Assembly (NCBI RefSeq): GCF_002860355.1
Contig: NZ_NMWU01000037.1
Coordinates: 1-64,000 of the forward strand
Length of the DNA stretch: 64,000 nt
Reading direction: 5' to 3'
Origin: Bifidobacterium margollesii
GTDB taxonomy: Bacteria; Actinomycetota; Actinomycetes; Actinomycetales; Bifidobacteriaceae
In this document: positions 19,314-31,246 of the stretch, piece by piece
Layout: each line of letters starts with the position of its first letter
Position numbering within the stretch: the stretch's first letter is position 1
The notes under the pieces: model-generated
Databases searched by the model: none
Seen by the model: the letters and a program-made list of their open reading frames with translations, nothing else
What the model was told of the DNA's origin: nothing
Program-made: the position numbers and the translations under genes

Positions 19314-20588
19314 CTACTCGGCCTTGAAGAAGGCACGTACCCTGCTCGCGGCCTCGATCAACGCCTTGGCGTCGTCCACGGAATTGTAGATGCCGCTGGA
19401 TGCGCGGTTCGAGGCGAACAGTCCGAAGTGACGATGCACCGGCTGCGCGCAATGGTGACCGACGCGAATGGCGATGCCCTGGGCGTCGATGAACTGTCCG
19501 ACGTCATGGGGATGCACGCCCTTCACGTCGAAGGCCACGGTACCGATACGGTTCTCGTTCTCGTTCGGCCCGAGAATGCGGATACCGTCGATGTCACCGA
19601 GCTTGAGCAGCTCGGCGGCGATGGTGCGCTCATGCGCCTCAAGATTCTCCATGCCGATGTTCATCAGCCATTCCGCGGCCACGCCTGCGGCGACGACCTG
19701 TGCGACCGGCTGGGTTCCGGCCTCGAATCTGGCCGGGGGTTCCATGTACTGGGCTGGCTTGTCCATCCATGCGAGCTCGACCATGGACCCGCCGAAGCTT
19801 GCCGGCGGCAATGCTTCGAGCAGCTCCCTCCTGCCGTACAGGAATCCCACGCCGGTGGGACCGTACATCTTGTGGGCGCTCCACGCGGCGAAATCCACGT
19901 CGAGCGCATGGAAATCGACCTTGAGATGGGGAACCGACTGGCAGGCGTCGAGCACGAACACGCCGCCCACCTCGTGGGTGCGTCGGATGATGGGGGCGAT
20001 GTCGGTGATCGCGCCGGTGGTGTTGCCTACATGGGTGACGGCCACGACCTTGGTGCGTTCCGTGATCACCTCGTCGAGGTTGTCGGTGCGTACGCGACCA
20101 TCCTCGGTCAGGCCGATCCACTTGAAGGTGGCGCCGGTACGGGCGGCCAGCTCCTGGAACGGCAGCAGCACGGAATGATGTTCCGCTTCGGAGACCACGA
20201 TCTCGTCGCCGGGGCCGAGTGCGAACCGCTTCGCGGCTTCGCCGCCGCGTCCGAGTGAGGCGTTGCCGAACGCGGTGGCGAGCAGGTTCAGGCCGGCGGT
20301 CGCACCGGCGGTGACGACGACCTCCTCCCGTCCTTCCTCGTAGTTCGCGCCGACCAGTCGGGCCACCTTTGCGCGGGCCTCCTCGAACGCCGTCGTGCTT
20401 CGTGCGGCGAGTTCATGTGCTCCGCGGTGCACGCCGGCGTTGATCGTACGGTAGAATTCGGATTCCGCGTCGATCACGCACTGCGGCTTCTGCGAGGTCG
20501 CCGCAGAGTCCAGATACACGAGTGGGTGTCCATGAATCCGCTGGTTCAGGATCGGGAATTCCTCCCGAATAGCCTCAAAATCCACCAT
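19314..20588 (-). CDS. sufS: Cysteine desulfurase SufS
   Basis: This PLP enzyme removes sulfur from cysteine for Fe-S assembly. Of 424 residues, the PLP Lys lies in AWSAHKMYGPTGVG (about 228) and the active-site Cys in RVGHHCAQPVHRHFG (about 370). The ATG at 20588 is chosen because GGGGGAA lies just upstream and the family N-terminus (FEAIREEFPILN) follows. Upstream in-frame codons would extend into the gap to sufC. It partners SufU, encoded next. Confidence 0.95.
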   Translation of the reverse strand: MVDFEAIREEFPILNQRIHGHPLVYLDSAATSQKPQCVIDAESEFYRTINAGVHRGAHELAARSTTAFEEARAKVARLVGANYEEGREEVVVTAGATAGLNLLATAFGNASLGRGGEAAKRFALGPGDEIVVSEAEHHSVLLPFQELAARTGATFKWIGLTEDGRVRTDNLDEVITERTKVVAVTHVGNTTGAITDIAPIIRRTHEVGGVFVLDACQSVPHLKVDFHALDVDFAAWSAHKMYGPTGVGFLYGRRELLEALPPASFGGSMVELAWMDKPAQYMEPPARFEAGTQPVAQVVAAGVAAEWLMNIGMENLEAHERTIAAELLKLGDIDGIRILGPNENENRIGTVAFDVKGVHPHDVGQFIDAQGIAIRVGHHCAQPVHRHFGLFASNRASSGIYNSVDDAKALIEAASRVRAFFKAE

Positions 20589-20680
20589 TATTCCCCCTGC
20601 ATATTTCCCTTGGATAAGTCTTGTGATTATTCGAATGGCACGCCGGATGATCAATCCGACGCACCACGGCAGCAGACACC

Positions 20681-21460
20681 TTATGCCAGCGCGGATTCGG
20701 AGTCGGCGCCTTCGGGCAGATACTGGTCGTAGCCGTTCTCCTCAAGCTCATCGGCCAGCTCAGGACCACCGGTCTTCACGAAATGACCATCGGCGAACAC
20801 ATGCACGATGTCAGGCTTGATGTACTTGAGGATGCGCGTGTAGTGCGTGACCATGAGAATGCCGAAATCGTTGGCCGCCTTGGCGCGGTTGACGCCTTCG
20901 GAGACGATGCGCAGCGCGTCGACGTCAAGACCGGAATCGGTTTCGTCGAGGATAGCGAACTTCGGCTTGAGCAGTTCGAGCTGCAGCACCTCGGCACGCT
21001 TCTTCTCGCCGCCGGAGAAGCCTTCGTTCACGGAACGGGAGGCGAACTTCGGATCCATGCGCAGACGCTTCATCGCCTCGCCCAGCTCCTTGGCCCACAC
21101 GCGGATGGCGGGGGCTTCGCCGTCGACCTCGGTCTTGGCGGTGCGCAGGAAGTTGGTCATGGACACGCCGGGGACCTCCACCGGGTACTGCATGGCGAGG
21201 AACAGACCCGCCTTGGCACGCTCGTCCGGCGTCATCTTGAGGATGTCCTGACCGTCGAGCAGCACCTCGCCGCCGTCGACCTCGTACTTGGGGTGGCCGG
21301 CCAGCGTGTAGGCCAGCGTGGACTTGCCGGATCCGTTGGGGCCCATAATCGCGTGGGTCTCGCCGGAGTTGACGGTGAGGTTGACTCCCTTGAGGATCTG
21401 CTTGCGTCCGTCCTTGGTTTCCACCGAGGCGTACAGGTCCTTGATTTCCAATGTTGACAT
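20681..21460 (-). CDS. sufC: Fe-S cluster assembly ATPase SufC
   Basis: This 259-residue ABC-type ATPase works with SufB and SufD. Walker A is GPNGSGKSTLAY (about 37-48), the signature is FSGGEKKRAEVLQ (about 150), and Walker B is KFAILDETDSGLDVDAL. The start MSTLEIKDLYAS at 21460 fits the family N-terminus. The longer frame upstream would overlap sufD. The gap of 92 bp to sufS is the largest among the core suf genes. Confidence 0.96.
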   Translation of the reverse strand: MSTLEIKDLYASVETKDGRKQILKGVNLTVNSGETHAIMGPNGSGKSTLAYTLAGHPKYEVDGGEVLLDGQDILKMTPDERAKAGLFLAMQYPVEVPGVSMTNFLRTAKTEVDGEAPAIRVWAKELGEAMKRLRMDPKFASRSVNEGFSGGEKKRAEVLQLELLKPKFAILDETDSGLDVDALRIVSEGVNRAKAANDFGILMVTHYTRILKYIKPDIVHVFADGHFVKTGGPELADELEENGYDQYLPEGADSESALA

Positions 21461-21506
21461 TGCTGTTCTCCTAAAATCTGTCGTTCTTGTCGTTGCCGAA
21501 TCGTCG

Positions 21507-22823
21507 CTACTTTTCCTCAAGGACCTCGGCCATCGCCGCGCTTTCTCCGCGGGCGAGACGACGGTCGATGACATCCATGAGGTGTTCGGAAATGGACGGG
21601 ATGCCGATCTCCTCGATCAGTTCGGCGAAGAATCCGCGAACCACGAGCTTGCGGGCCTCGGTCTCCGGAATGCCGCGGGACTGCAGGTAGAACAGCTCCT
21701 CGTCGTCGAACCGACCGACGGAGCTGGCATGGCCGGCGCCGATGATGTTGCCGTTTTCGATTTCGAGGTTCGGCTCGGAATCGGCGATGGCACCCGGGGT
21801 GAGCACGAGGTTGCGGTTGAGCTCGTAGGAGTCGGTGCCGGGGGCGGTCGGCTGGATCAGCGCGTTGCCCACCCATGTGGAGTGCGCGCCCTTGCCGTCG
21901 AGTGCACCCTTGTAGACCACGCGGGACTTGCATGCGGGGTGGTTGTGCACCACCATCGTGCGGTTTTCGATATGCTGGCCGGGGTCGACAAAGTAGATGC
22001 CGAGCATGTTGAGCTCGCCCTGATCGCCGCCGAAGTCCTGATCCATACGCAGGCGCACCACGTCTCCTCCAAGCGTGACGACGGAGTGGCGCAGCGAGGC
22101 GCCGGCACCCACGTGGATGCGATGGTTGCCCACATGCTTGGACTGCGGATCCCATTCCTGAATGAACGTGGCGGAGACATGCGAATCTCTGCCGGTGGTG
22201 ATCTCCACGCCTTCAGCGAGACGGGACTTGCCCTCATGCTCGACGATCACGTCGCCGTGGGCCTTGTCCGCGGCCTTGATCACCAGATGCAGGGCATCGA
22301 GGTCCAGACCGGCGCCCTTGACCTTGATCAGCACCGGGATGTTCAGTTCGCCGGAAAGCTCAACGACGGTGGCCGTGGATCCGGACCGCCATTCCACGGC
22401 GGCCGCACGGTCGGTCGGCTTGGAGACCGTACCGGAGGGGGCCTCCCCAAGCTTGGTCTGATACAGCTTCACATGGTCCTCGGGCAGTGCGGAACCGTCG
22501 ATGGCGCTGACTTCGACGGTGGTTTCGCCGCTCGGCCTGAACGGTTCGAAGAATTCCTCGATCCGGTCGATCGGCGTGTACCGCCAATCGTCCTGCTTGC
22601 GCGTGGGCATGGGGAAGTCGTCGGGATCGAAGGACCTCGGCGCCTTGTCGGCGCTGGACGGCATGAGAGCGGGCACGGCATACGGGTCGTTGAGATCGGC
22701 GACGGGGATGTTGAGTTCGGCCGCCACCTGTGCGGCGGTCTGTCCGTCCGTGGTTTCTGCGTTCATGGTTTCGGTGTTCACGGTTTCGGTGCTGGTGATT
22801 TCGCTATTCGTGGCCTCGGTCAT
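21507..22823 (-). CDS. sufD: Fe-S cluster assembly protein SufD
   Basis: This scaffold partner in the SufBC2D complex has 438 residues. The C-terminal SufBD beta-helix includes AGASLRHSVVTLGGDVVR and SVGRFDDEELFYLQSRGIPE, ending with the FxxELIEE helix. The N-terminus has a Thr/Glu-rich stretch (residues 5-25) not needed for the fold. The ATG at 22823 starts immediately after the sufB stop, which supports coupling. Confidence 0.94.
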   Translation of the reverse strand: MTEATNSEITSTETVNTETMNAETTDGQTAAQVAAELNIPVADLNDPYAVPALMPSSADKAPRSFDPDDFPMPTRKQDDWRYTPIDRIEEFFEPFRPSGETTVEVSAIDGSALPEDHVKLYQTKLGEAPSGTVSKPTDRAAAVEWRSGSTATVVELSGELNIPVLIKVKGAGLDLDALHLVIKAADKAHGDVIVEHEGKSRLAEGVEITTGRDSHVSATFIQEWDPQSKHVGNHRIHVGAGASLRHSVVTLGGDVVRLRMDQDFGGDQGELNMLGIYFVDPGQHIENRTMVVHNHPACKSRVVYKGALDGKGAHSTWVGNALIQPTAPGTDSYELNRNLVLTPGAIADSEPNLEIENGNIIGAGHASSVGRFDDEELFYLQSRGIPETEARKLVVRGFFAELIEEIGIPSISEHLMDVIDRRLARGESAAMAEVLEEK

Positions 22824-22824
22824 A

Positions 22825-24321
22825 TCAGCCCACCGATCCTTCCATCTGCAGTTCAACGAGTCGGTTCAGTTCGAGCGCGTATTCCATCGGCAACTCGCGG
22901 CTGATCGGCTCCACGAATCCTCGTACGATCATGCCCATGGCCTCCTCCTCGGAAAGACCTCGGCTCATCAGGTAGAAGAGCTGATCTTCGGAGACCTTCG
23001 ACACGGTGGCCTCGTGGGCCATGGAGACGTCGTCCTCACGCACGTCCACATGCGGGTACGTGTCGGATCGACTGTAGTCGTCGACGAGTAGCGCATCGCA
23101 GACGGTGGAGTTGGATGAGCCTTCCGCGCCCTTGACGATCTTCACCAGACCGCGGTAGGCGGATCGGCCGCCGCCGCGGGAGATGGACTTCGCCACGATG
23201 GTGGATGAAGTATGCGGGGCGAGGTGGATCATCTTCGCTCCGGTGTCCTGATACTGTCCCTTGCCGGCGAAGCCCAGCGACATGGTGCTGGCCTTGGCGT
23301 ACGGCTCGGCGAGGATGCAGGCGGGGTACTTCATGGTGGCCTTGGAACCGATGTTGCCGTCGACCCATTCCATGGTGCCGCCCTCACGCACGTAGGCGCG
23401 CTGGGTGACGAGGTTGTACACGTTGTTCGACCAGTTCTGCACGGTGGTGTAGCGCACGCGGGCGTGCTTCTCCACGATGATCTCCACGATGGCGGCGTGC
23501 AGGGAGTCCTCGGACCAGATCGGTGCGGTGCAGCCTTCGACGTAGTGCACGTAGGAGCCTTCGTCGGCGATGATCAGCGTACGCTCGAACTGGCCCATGG
23601 CCGGGGTGTTGATGCGGAAGTAGGCCTGCAGCGGGATCTCCACATGCACGCCCTTCGGCACGTAGACGAACGAGCCGCCGGACCATGCGGCGGTGTTGAG
23701 CGCGCCGAACTTGTTGTCTTCCGGGGAGACGACGGTGCCGAAGTACTTGCGCACCAGATCGGGATATTCGCGCACGGCGGTGTCGGTGTCGACGAAGATC
23801 ACGCCCTGCTTCTTCAGGTCCTCCTGAATGGAGTTGTAGATGACCTCGGATTCGTACTGGGCGGCCACACCGGAGACCAGTCGGTTCTTTTCGGCCTCGG
23901 GGATGCCGAGGCGGTCGTAGGTGTTGCGGATGTCGTCGGGCAGTTCGTCCCAGGTCTTGGCCTGCTTGTCGATGGGCTTCACATAGTACTTGAAGTCGTC
24001 GGCGTTGAATCCCGAAAGATCCACGCCCCATTCGGGCATCGGCTTTTCCAGGAACGCCTTGAATCCCCGAAGTCGCATGTCGAGCATCCATTCGGGTTCG
24101 TTCTTGTCGGCGGAGATGGCGCGAACCACGTTCTCGTCGATGCCTCGCTTCGCCGCCTCACCCGCGGCGTCGGAATCATGCCAGCCGTAGCTGTATTCGC
24201 CGAACTGCGAGATGATCTCGTCGTCCTTTTTGATCTTCTCCTCGTTGACGCGCTGCCGATCGGCCACATACTGGCTCATCTCCACGTCAGCCGCGGCGTT
24301 TGGTGCTTTCTCGTCGGTCAC
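22825..24321 (-). CDS. sufB: Fe-S cluster assembly scaffold SufB
   Basis: This is the main scaffold on which the Fe-S cluster forms. Its 498 residues contain [20 protein letters not shown] (about 207-226), [18 protein letters not shown] and the C-terminal [20 protein letters not shown]. The start is taken as GTG at 24321, eight bases after TTGGAGG. The ATG eight codons upstream overlaps that ribosome site. It is the first gene of sufBDCSU-sufT. No SufR-type repressor gene adjoins it. Confidence 0.95.
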   Translation of the reverse strand: MTDEKAPNAAADVEMSQYVADRQRVNEEKIKKDDEIISQFGEYSYGWHDSDAAGEAAKRGIDENVVRAISADKNEPEWMLDMRLRGFKAFLEKPMPEWGVDLSGFNADDFKYYVKPIDKQAKTWDELPDDIRNTYDRLGIPEAEKNRLVSGVAAQYESEVIYNSIQEDLKKQGVIFVDTDTAVREYPDLVRKYFGTVVSPEDNKFGALNTAAWSGGSFVYVPKGVHVEIPLQAYFRINTPAMGQFERTLIIADEGSYVHYVEGCTAPIWSEDSLHAAIVEIIVEKHARVRYTTVQNWSNNVYNLVTQRAYVREGGTMEWVDGNIGSKATMKYPACILAEPYAKASTMSLGFAGKGQYQDTGAKMIHLAPHTSSTIVAKSISRGGGRSAYRGLVKIVKGAEGSSNSTVCDALLVDDYSRSDTYPHVDVREDDVSMAHEATVSKVSEDQLFYLMSRGLSEEEAMGMIVRGFVEPISRELPMEYALELNRLVELQMEGSVG

Positions 24322-24635
24322 CTGACGCTGCCTCCAATCATTCACGTAAGTTCATACGACAACCTAGCAGAACCTCAGGGCGAACGTTAGCGCGACACCG
24401 TATATTGGCTTACCGCAAAATGTGAGCTTCCCGATGTTTTCCCCGGCTGACTTGAGGCAATCATCCGACAGGCATTGCGCCATCTTCCGGCCACCGTTCG
24501 GCCTTCTTCCGGCCGTGAAGTCATGCGGATCGCCGCCGAAACCATGATGGGGCCGGATCCCCCGAAAGGAATCCGGCCCCATGTCAATGCTTCGACCGTG
24601 TCAGCGCATGTCAGCGCATGCGGTTCACGTCTGCG
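24322..24635. other. Intergenic region between sufB and pyrG with pyrG terminator hairpin
   Basis: A 10-bp perfect stem, GGGGCCGGAT (24549-24558) with ATCCGGCCCC (24571-24580), probably ends pyrG transcription. The rest should contain the suf promoter, but no convincing -10/-35 pair stands out, and no gene or riboswitch-like structure is apparent. Confidence 0.5.
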
Positions 24636-26297
<1,662 letters not shown>

Positions 26298-26375
26298 GGA
26301 ATTTCACTTTATCATCCGCGTGTGACCGCATCGACGGCGCGTGTTCCGCCAGTCCGGTCAGCTTCCGTCCCTCGA

Positions 26376-28586
26376 TCAGCGTCTTTGATACGTGACGGAA
26401 AATTCCTTCACACGGCGAAGCTTCTGCTGTCTGATCAGCGGATTGAACCAGTCATTGTCGCTGTATCGCTGGTAGACATCCAGACCACGGCCCGGAATGA
26501 CCAGCCAACCGGTGTCGGTGACGATGGAGCGGTCGTGTCCGGAATCGTTGAATTCGTATGTCAGCGTGATGCCCAGCGTGCCGAACGTCGCCTGCACCTG
26601 GTTGAGATTGTCGATCTGCCGGTCGGCGTATTCCTCGTCGCAACGGGTGATCAGATGCACATGCACCTCGTCGGAACGATCGGTGTAGGTGAACACGGTT
26701 TCGAGAAACTCGGCAAGATTGCGTATCTGATACGGCAGGCGGATATACGGGTCCTTGATCGTGATCCTCTTCGCCCCGGCAACGTAGGGACCGAACAGCT
26801 TGTTGTATGTGACGCCCCTCTGACTTTCACCGAACTCGACATGCCCCTCCTTCGCCGCCGCGGCCGCACGTTCGATCGGCGACAGAGCCGGCGCCGGCGC
26901 GGATACGGATGTAGGCGCCGATACCGAAACAGGAGTGGGTGCGGACGTGGGCTGGGACGGCAATGGGGTTGGGACTGCGGCAGGCTCACCAGTCTCAGCC
27001 TCACCAGTCTCGACTTCACCAGGTTCCGCCTCACCTGCCTCGTCGGGCCTGTCACGCCAGTACAGCTCCGGATAGTCATCCTCCTCCAGTGCATGCACGG
27101 CGATCGGTTCGACCGAACCGGCGCGAGTGTAGCTGAAATCCACCTCCACCATGGTGGAGTCGATGCGGCACAGCTGGTCCTTGACGCGTTTACGGCCTTC
27201 GATGGCGCAGCGCAGCAGCGGCTCCATCTGGTCGGGCGTGGCATGCCCGTCCGGATACACCAGCTTCATCAGACCGGAGAACGTCTCGCGCACGCCATCC
27301 CGGTCTCGCGTGGACAGCGAGGACGACAGCGTGAAGTATCGTTCGAACGCCGAACCGTAATCCACGTTGCGCAGATTATGCAGGATCTCGGCCAGATAAT
27401 CCACCACGAACCCGTATCCGCGCGTGAACATCTCCGTGCGGATCTGCTCGAACTCCCAGCCCGGCAGGTAATAGTGGATGCGGTCGAGGAACGCCGGATC
27501 ATGGTATTGGGCCGGCAGCTCCTCGAACAGGTCGGAGTTCTTGAGCATGTACGGCACGTTATGCGACGTGTTGCCCACGAACACCATGGACGCTTCGGCA
27601 TGCATCACATCGGCACCGCGCGAGAAGCTCTTGTTGGCCATGTAGTTCTTCATGATGTCCACAAGGGCTTTGTCGGCCTTCTTGGCCTTACCGGCGAACT
27701 CGTCGAACGCGACCGTATCCCAGTAGCCGACGAGTCCGATCTGCCTGTTCGTGTTGTTCACGAACAGTTTCGCCGCGGTCACCTCGCCGCCGGAGATGAG
27801 CATGCCGTGCGGCGAGAATTCGGAATAGATGTGCGATTTGCCGGTGCCCTTGGGGCCAAGCTCGATCAGATTGTAGTTGCGTTCCACGAACGGGATCATG
27901 CGTACCAGATGAAGCAGTTTGGCGCGCTCGCTGAACAGGTCCGGGTTGAATCCGATCGACTGCATCAGCAGGTCGATCCACTCCCCCGACGTGAACTTCG
28001 AGCGCATGGACACATAGTTTTCCCGGTCATCGTGCGACATCTGCACCGGCATCAGTCGGTGCAGCCTCCACGGCACTTCCTTGCTGTCGCCCGAATAGGC
28101 GTAGACCAGCATGCACATGCACCAGATGCCGGTGACCAGCAGTTTGGGATTGTTTTTCACGGTCAGCGGATCGACGACTACACGGCTGATGCCGAGGTTC
28201 TCGAACGTGGCCTCATACTGGTCGAGCTTCTCGTTCAGAGCGACCTGAACCTTGTCGATGACCTGATACCGACCCTTCTCGCGGATCTTCGACTGAATGA
28301 GCTTCGCTTCCTCACGGTGCACGTAATTGTCCGCGAGAATGTCACAGACCCGCTGCACGCCGGCGCTGATGCTTTCCTGATCGGTGGTGGTCGCGTATTT
28401 GCTGAGCAGGTATTCCAGCACGTACGAGGGCACGAGCGCATTGCCCTTGACTTCGCTGACCAGATCCTTGCGAACCGTGTATTCGGCGAAGTCGTCGGTG
28501 ATCTTGCGATCCAGATTGCTCATTGCAGGCATGGCGACACCGGAGGAATCCGGCCGTTCGTCCATCACGTTCTCGTCGTCTGACAT
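26376..28586 (-). CDS. brxL: BREX protein BrxL, AAA+ core with MIT_C-like C-terminal domain
   Basis: This is the last gene of the type 1 BREX operon, 736 residues long. The N-terminal part and AAA+ core are typical BrxL: NLIELGPKGTGKSHIYSEFS (Walker A, about 241-260), YWDTVAFDEFAG (Walker B, about 289) and MVFVGNTSHNVPYMLKNSDL. A Pro/Ser/Glu-rich linker (about 510-575) leads to a C-terminal domain. This has ITIKDPYIRLPYQIRNLAEF, HVHLITRCD and then HDRSIVTDTGWLVIPGRGLD. That pattern matches MIT_C (phospholipase-D-like, as in MITD1), not a Lon S16 protease. AAGGTGGAG precedes the ATG. BrxL proteins form ring ATPases and are needed for defence but not methylation in the systems studied. Confidence 0.92.
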   Translation of the reverse strand: MSDDENVMDERPDSSGVAMPAMSNLDRKITDDFAEYTVRKDLVSEVKGNALVPSYVLEYLLSKYATTTDQESISAGVQRVCDILADNYVHREEAKLIQSKIREKGRYQVIDKVQVALNEKLDQYEATFENLGISRVVVDPLTVKNNPKLLVTGIWCMCMLVYAYSGDSKEVPWRLHRLMPVQMSHDDRENYVSMRSKFTSGEWIDLLMQSIGFNPDLFSERAKLLHLVRMIPFVERNYNLIELGPKGTGKSHIYSEFSPHGMLISGGEVTAAKLFVNNTNRQIGLVGYWDTVAFDEFAGKAKKADKALVDIMKNYMANKSFSRGADVMHAEASMVFVGNTSHNVPYMLKNSDLFEELPAQYHDPAFLDRIHYYLPGWEFEQIRTEMFTRGYGFVVDYLAEILHNLRNVDYGSAFERYFTLSSSLSTRDRDGVRETFSGLMKLVYPDGHATPDQMEPLLRCAIEGRKRVKDQLCRIDSTMVEVDFSYTRAGSVEPIAVHALEEDDYPELYWRDRPDEAGEAEPGEVETGEAETGEPAAVPTPLPSQPTSAPTPVSVSAPTSVSAPAPALSPIERAAAAAKEGHVEFGESQRGVTYNKLFGPYVAGAKRITIKDPYIRLPYQIRNLAEFLETVFTYTDRSDEVHVHLITRCDEEYADRQIDNLNQVQATFGTLGITLTYEFNDSGHDRSIVTDTGWLVIPGRGLDVYQRYSDNDWFNPLIRQQKLRRVKEFSVTYQRR

Positions 28587-28612
28587 AACTCCACCTTACG
28601 CCTCATGTCGTG

Positions 28613-31246
28613 CTAGAAGTCAAACCCGTCGTCGGCGAACAGTCCCCTCTTCAGCAGGTATTCGGCTTTGGCGTCCAATTGCCGCATCTGGTTGGAACCG
28701 TCGATCCGCTCGCTCAAGCGCAGTTCGATCACAGTGTTGTTGAACCGGTCCGCGTCGCCGGCCAGCAGGAACGTGGCCGGTACATGCCGGTCGGCGGCGT
28801 CCGTGCTGGTGGAGCCGAACGCGATGGGCACCTCGTTGGAGATGAGCGTGCTCTCGCCGTCCGCCGTCTTGCCCCACAGTCCGGCGAGTATGGTCCGTTC
28901 GCAGACCTTGCCTCCAACCGGCTCGGTCTGCAGGAAATCGACGGTGATCTGACCGGTGGTGATGCGGTCGGTCGTCTGCTGGATTCGGAAGTTCACCTTG
29001 CGGACGTCCTCAGAGGCCGAACGTCCCCTGTTGATGCGGACGATCGGCACGACGATTTCCGGCAGGGACGCCCCGCCGTGCACGTACCGTACGCCGGGGC
29101 CTTTGATGCGAAGCCGATGGATGGCGTTCGGCACCTGAATGGTCACGCCTTCATCCGCCGGATCCCGCAGACCGACCTGCGCCGCGGTGAACGTGGTGAA
29201 CGCCGGCTTACCGACCAGATTGGCACCGATGACGAACCGTCGTTTCTCCTGCCATATCGCGTCACCGGAAGGCCGCTCGCTGAGCCATTCCGCATCCGAC
29301 ACGTCGTGGTCCTGATAGAGGAATCCGTGATCGGCGGTGACGATCATGTTGGTGACGTTGGCGTTGGCCAACCGTTTCACCACGGCATCGAGTTTGTTGA
29401 GCGTACGCGTGCACGCGTCGAAGACGTCCTCCTCGCTGCGCTCGTTGTCTCCGGTCACGTCGATGTCGTCGTGGTAGACGTACAGCACGCTGCACGATTT
29501 CATCAGTTCGCGGTATTCGTCACGTTTCATGTCCAGCAGATCGTCCGCCTTCACGGCCTTGCCGTTGACTTCGGCGAGGATTGCGGAACGTGCCGCCATG
29601 CCGCCGGCGTTGTTTCCGTCGACGAGCGCATGGTAGTGGTCCGTCGTGCTCAGCGACAGACTGGTATGCGGCAGCAATGCGGCCATGCCCAGTTGAGTGT
29701 AGGACGGCAATGTGCTCAGCTGCGACGCCATGGTGGCGGTCCATCGGCTCTGCTCGTTGAGTTTCCGGCAGAGTTCCTCGGCGACCTCGTATCGCAGCGC
29801 ATCGGAGATGATGACCGCGATCTTTTTGCGCGCGTTCGTCATCGGCTCTACGTTGCGCTTGTAGAACTCGGTTTGCGCGTGGACGTCCGGGATCTCCCAG
29901 TCGTCCATGTCGTCGACCTGTCGCTGCCAGATCATGCCGAGATCGGACTGGTAGCGGGAATACTCCCGTTCCAGATTCTCCGCGATCGTGCGGCCCATCA
30001 GACGCGAACCGGCCTTCCATGCCGCGACGAACCGCCGATAGCATCCATCCACCTGATACAGCGACGCCGTATAGGCTTCGAATCCGCTTTTCGCGGAAGT
30101 GATGGATTCCATGACCGGTCGGCATTGCCGCAGTATGGCATGCAGTTCGCTGGCGGACGCGATGATTGCGTAATCCTTGTCGAACTTCGGGAACCAGAGG
30201 CCGTATCTGCGGGAGGCGATGATGCGCTGCACTTCGTCGTCGGTTACGGTCGCATCGTCCAATGCCTCGTACAGCAGTTCCACGATTCGCTCTTCGACCT
30301 CGCTGAATACGTCATGCCGTTCCAGTTCGGTCAGGCTCATGTCGGCGATGACGGAGTCGAGCGACAGATCCGGGAACACCTCGTCCGCCAGAGCCTTGAT
30401 CACGTCGGTGGTTTTCGGATCGTTGCGCCAGGTGTCGAAGTCTCGGCGGATGTTCGCGTAATGATCGACGCTGTTGATGGAGTCGCTGAATCCGTTCCAT
30501 GCGAGCCGGAACAGCCAGATCACGAAATCCTTGACCGTGGGTCGGCTCAGCTGCCCGTCGGAATCGAACCGGTAGATGCCGCGGGTGTTGGCCCAATGGT
30601 AGTCGGCCAGGCCCATGCCGGTGATGTCGTCGATGCCTTGGGTGGAGTCCTTGGAGTATTGGATCAGCAGTTCCCGCCAGATGGCCTGAAGGCTGTGTTC
30701 GCCGTCGGGCAGGCCCAGCAGTGATGCAATCATCTTCGCCTGGAAGGTTCTTGCATCGTCGTCGGCGCGCAACCGCCGCTGCAATGCCGCGACCAGATCG
30801 TCGTCGTCGAAGAACGGCTTGGTGCGCTGCATGACGGCGAGCCATGCGTCGCGTGTTTCGGCGGAGGCTTCGCGGGGGAACAGTTCGTTGAGGATCATCG
30901 ACAGCTTGTCGGCGGTGAACAGCGGCCCGTAGGCGATTTCGAGGTCCAGCAGCCAGTTGTCCGCGTCGGCCGGCAGTTTGCCTTTCAGATACACCAGGAA
31001 CTTGGTTTTCGGTTCGGCGAGCAGGATGCGGTATTTCAGCGCGAACGGGTTTCGTTCCAATCGGACCGGTTCCACGTCGCGCAGCTCGTCGTTCTCCGCT
31101 TCCGGCCCGACGATGGTGTCGATCTCGTCGGAGAATTCGCCGGTTTCGTCGTGCCAGAACACCACGCGGCCTTCACCATGCGGCGTGCCGTCGAATTTCG
31201 CGTACCGCGCCGCCAGCAGACGTGCGATCTGCGTATTACCGCTCAT
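28613..31246 (-). CDS. pglZ: BREX protein PglZ (alkaline phosphatase fold)
   Basis: This 877-residue PglZ carries alkaline-phosphatase-superfamily metal motifs: AVIISDALRYEVAEELCRKL at about 474-493 and MIVTADHGFLYQDHDV at about 632-647. The length is normal for type 1. PglZ is required for both methylation and exclusion in known systems, but its enzymatic substrate is debated. Its ATG overlaps the stop of the AlbA_2-type gene by four bases (ATGA), with GAGGATGAGGA upstream. It is followed by brxL after 26 bp. Confidence 0.95.
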   Translation of the reverse strand: MSGNTQIARLLAARYAKFDGTPHGEGRVVFWHDETGEFSDEIDTIVGPEAENDELRDVEPVRLERNPFALKYRILLAEPKTKFLVYLKGKLPADADNWLLDLEIAYGPLFTADKLSMILNELFPREASAETRDAWLAVMQRTKPFFDDDDLVAALQRRLRADDDARTFQAKMIASLLGLPDGEHSLQAIWRELLIQYSKDSTQGIDDITGMGLADYHWANTRGIYRFDSDGQLSRPTVKDFVIWLFRLAWNGFSDSINSVDHYANIRRDFDTWRNDPKTTDVIKALADEVFPDLSLDSVIADMSLTELERHDVFSEVEERIVELLYEALDDATVTDDEVQRIIASRRYGLWFPKFDKDYAIIASASELHAILRQCRPVMESITSAKSGFEAYTASLYQVDGCYRRFVAAWKAGSRLMGRTIAENLEREYSRYQSDLGMIWQRQVDDMDDWEIPDVHAQTEFYKRNVEPMTNARKKIAVIISDALRYEVAEELCRKLNEQSRWTATMASQLSTLPSYTQLGMAALLPHTSLSLSTTDHYHALVDGNNAGGMAARSAILAEVNGKAVKADDLLDMKRDEYRELMKSCSVLYVYHDDIDVTGDNERSEEDVFDACTRTLNKLDAVVKRLANANVTNMIVTADHGFLYQDHDVSDAEWLSERPSGDAIWQEKRRFVIGANLVGKPAFTTFTAAQVGLRDPADEGVTIQVPNAIHRLRIKGPGVRYVHGGASLPEIVVPIVRINRGRSASEDVRKVNFRIQQTTDRITTGQITVDFLQTEPVGGKVCERTILAGLWGKTADGESTLISNEVPIAFGSTSTDAADRHVPATFLLAGDADRFNNTVIELRLSERIDGSNQMRQLDAKAEYLLKRGLFADDGFDF

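Noticed and set aside
28610-30724. Long open frame opposite pglZ (704 codons)
   Set aside because: Complementary to PglZ, whose catalytic motifs are clear on the minus strand.
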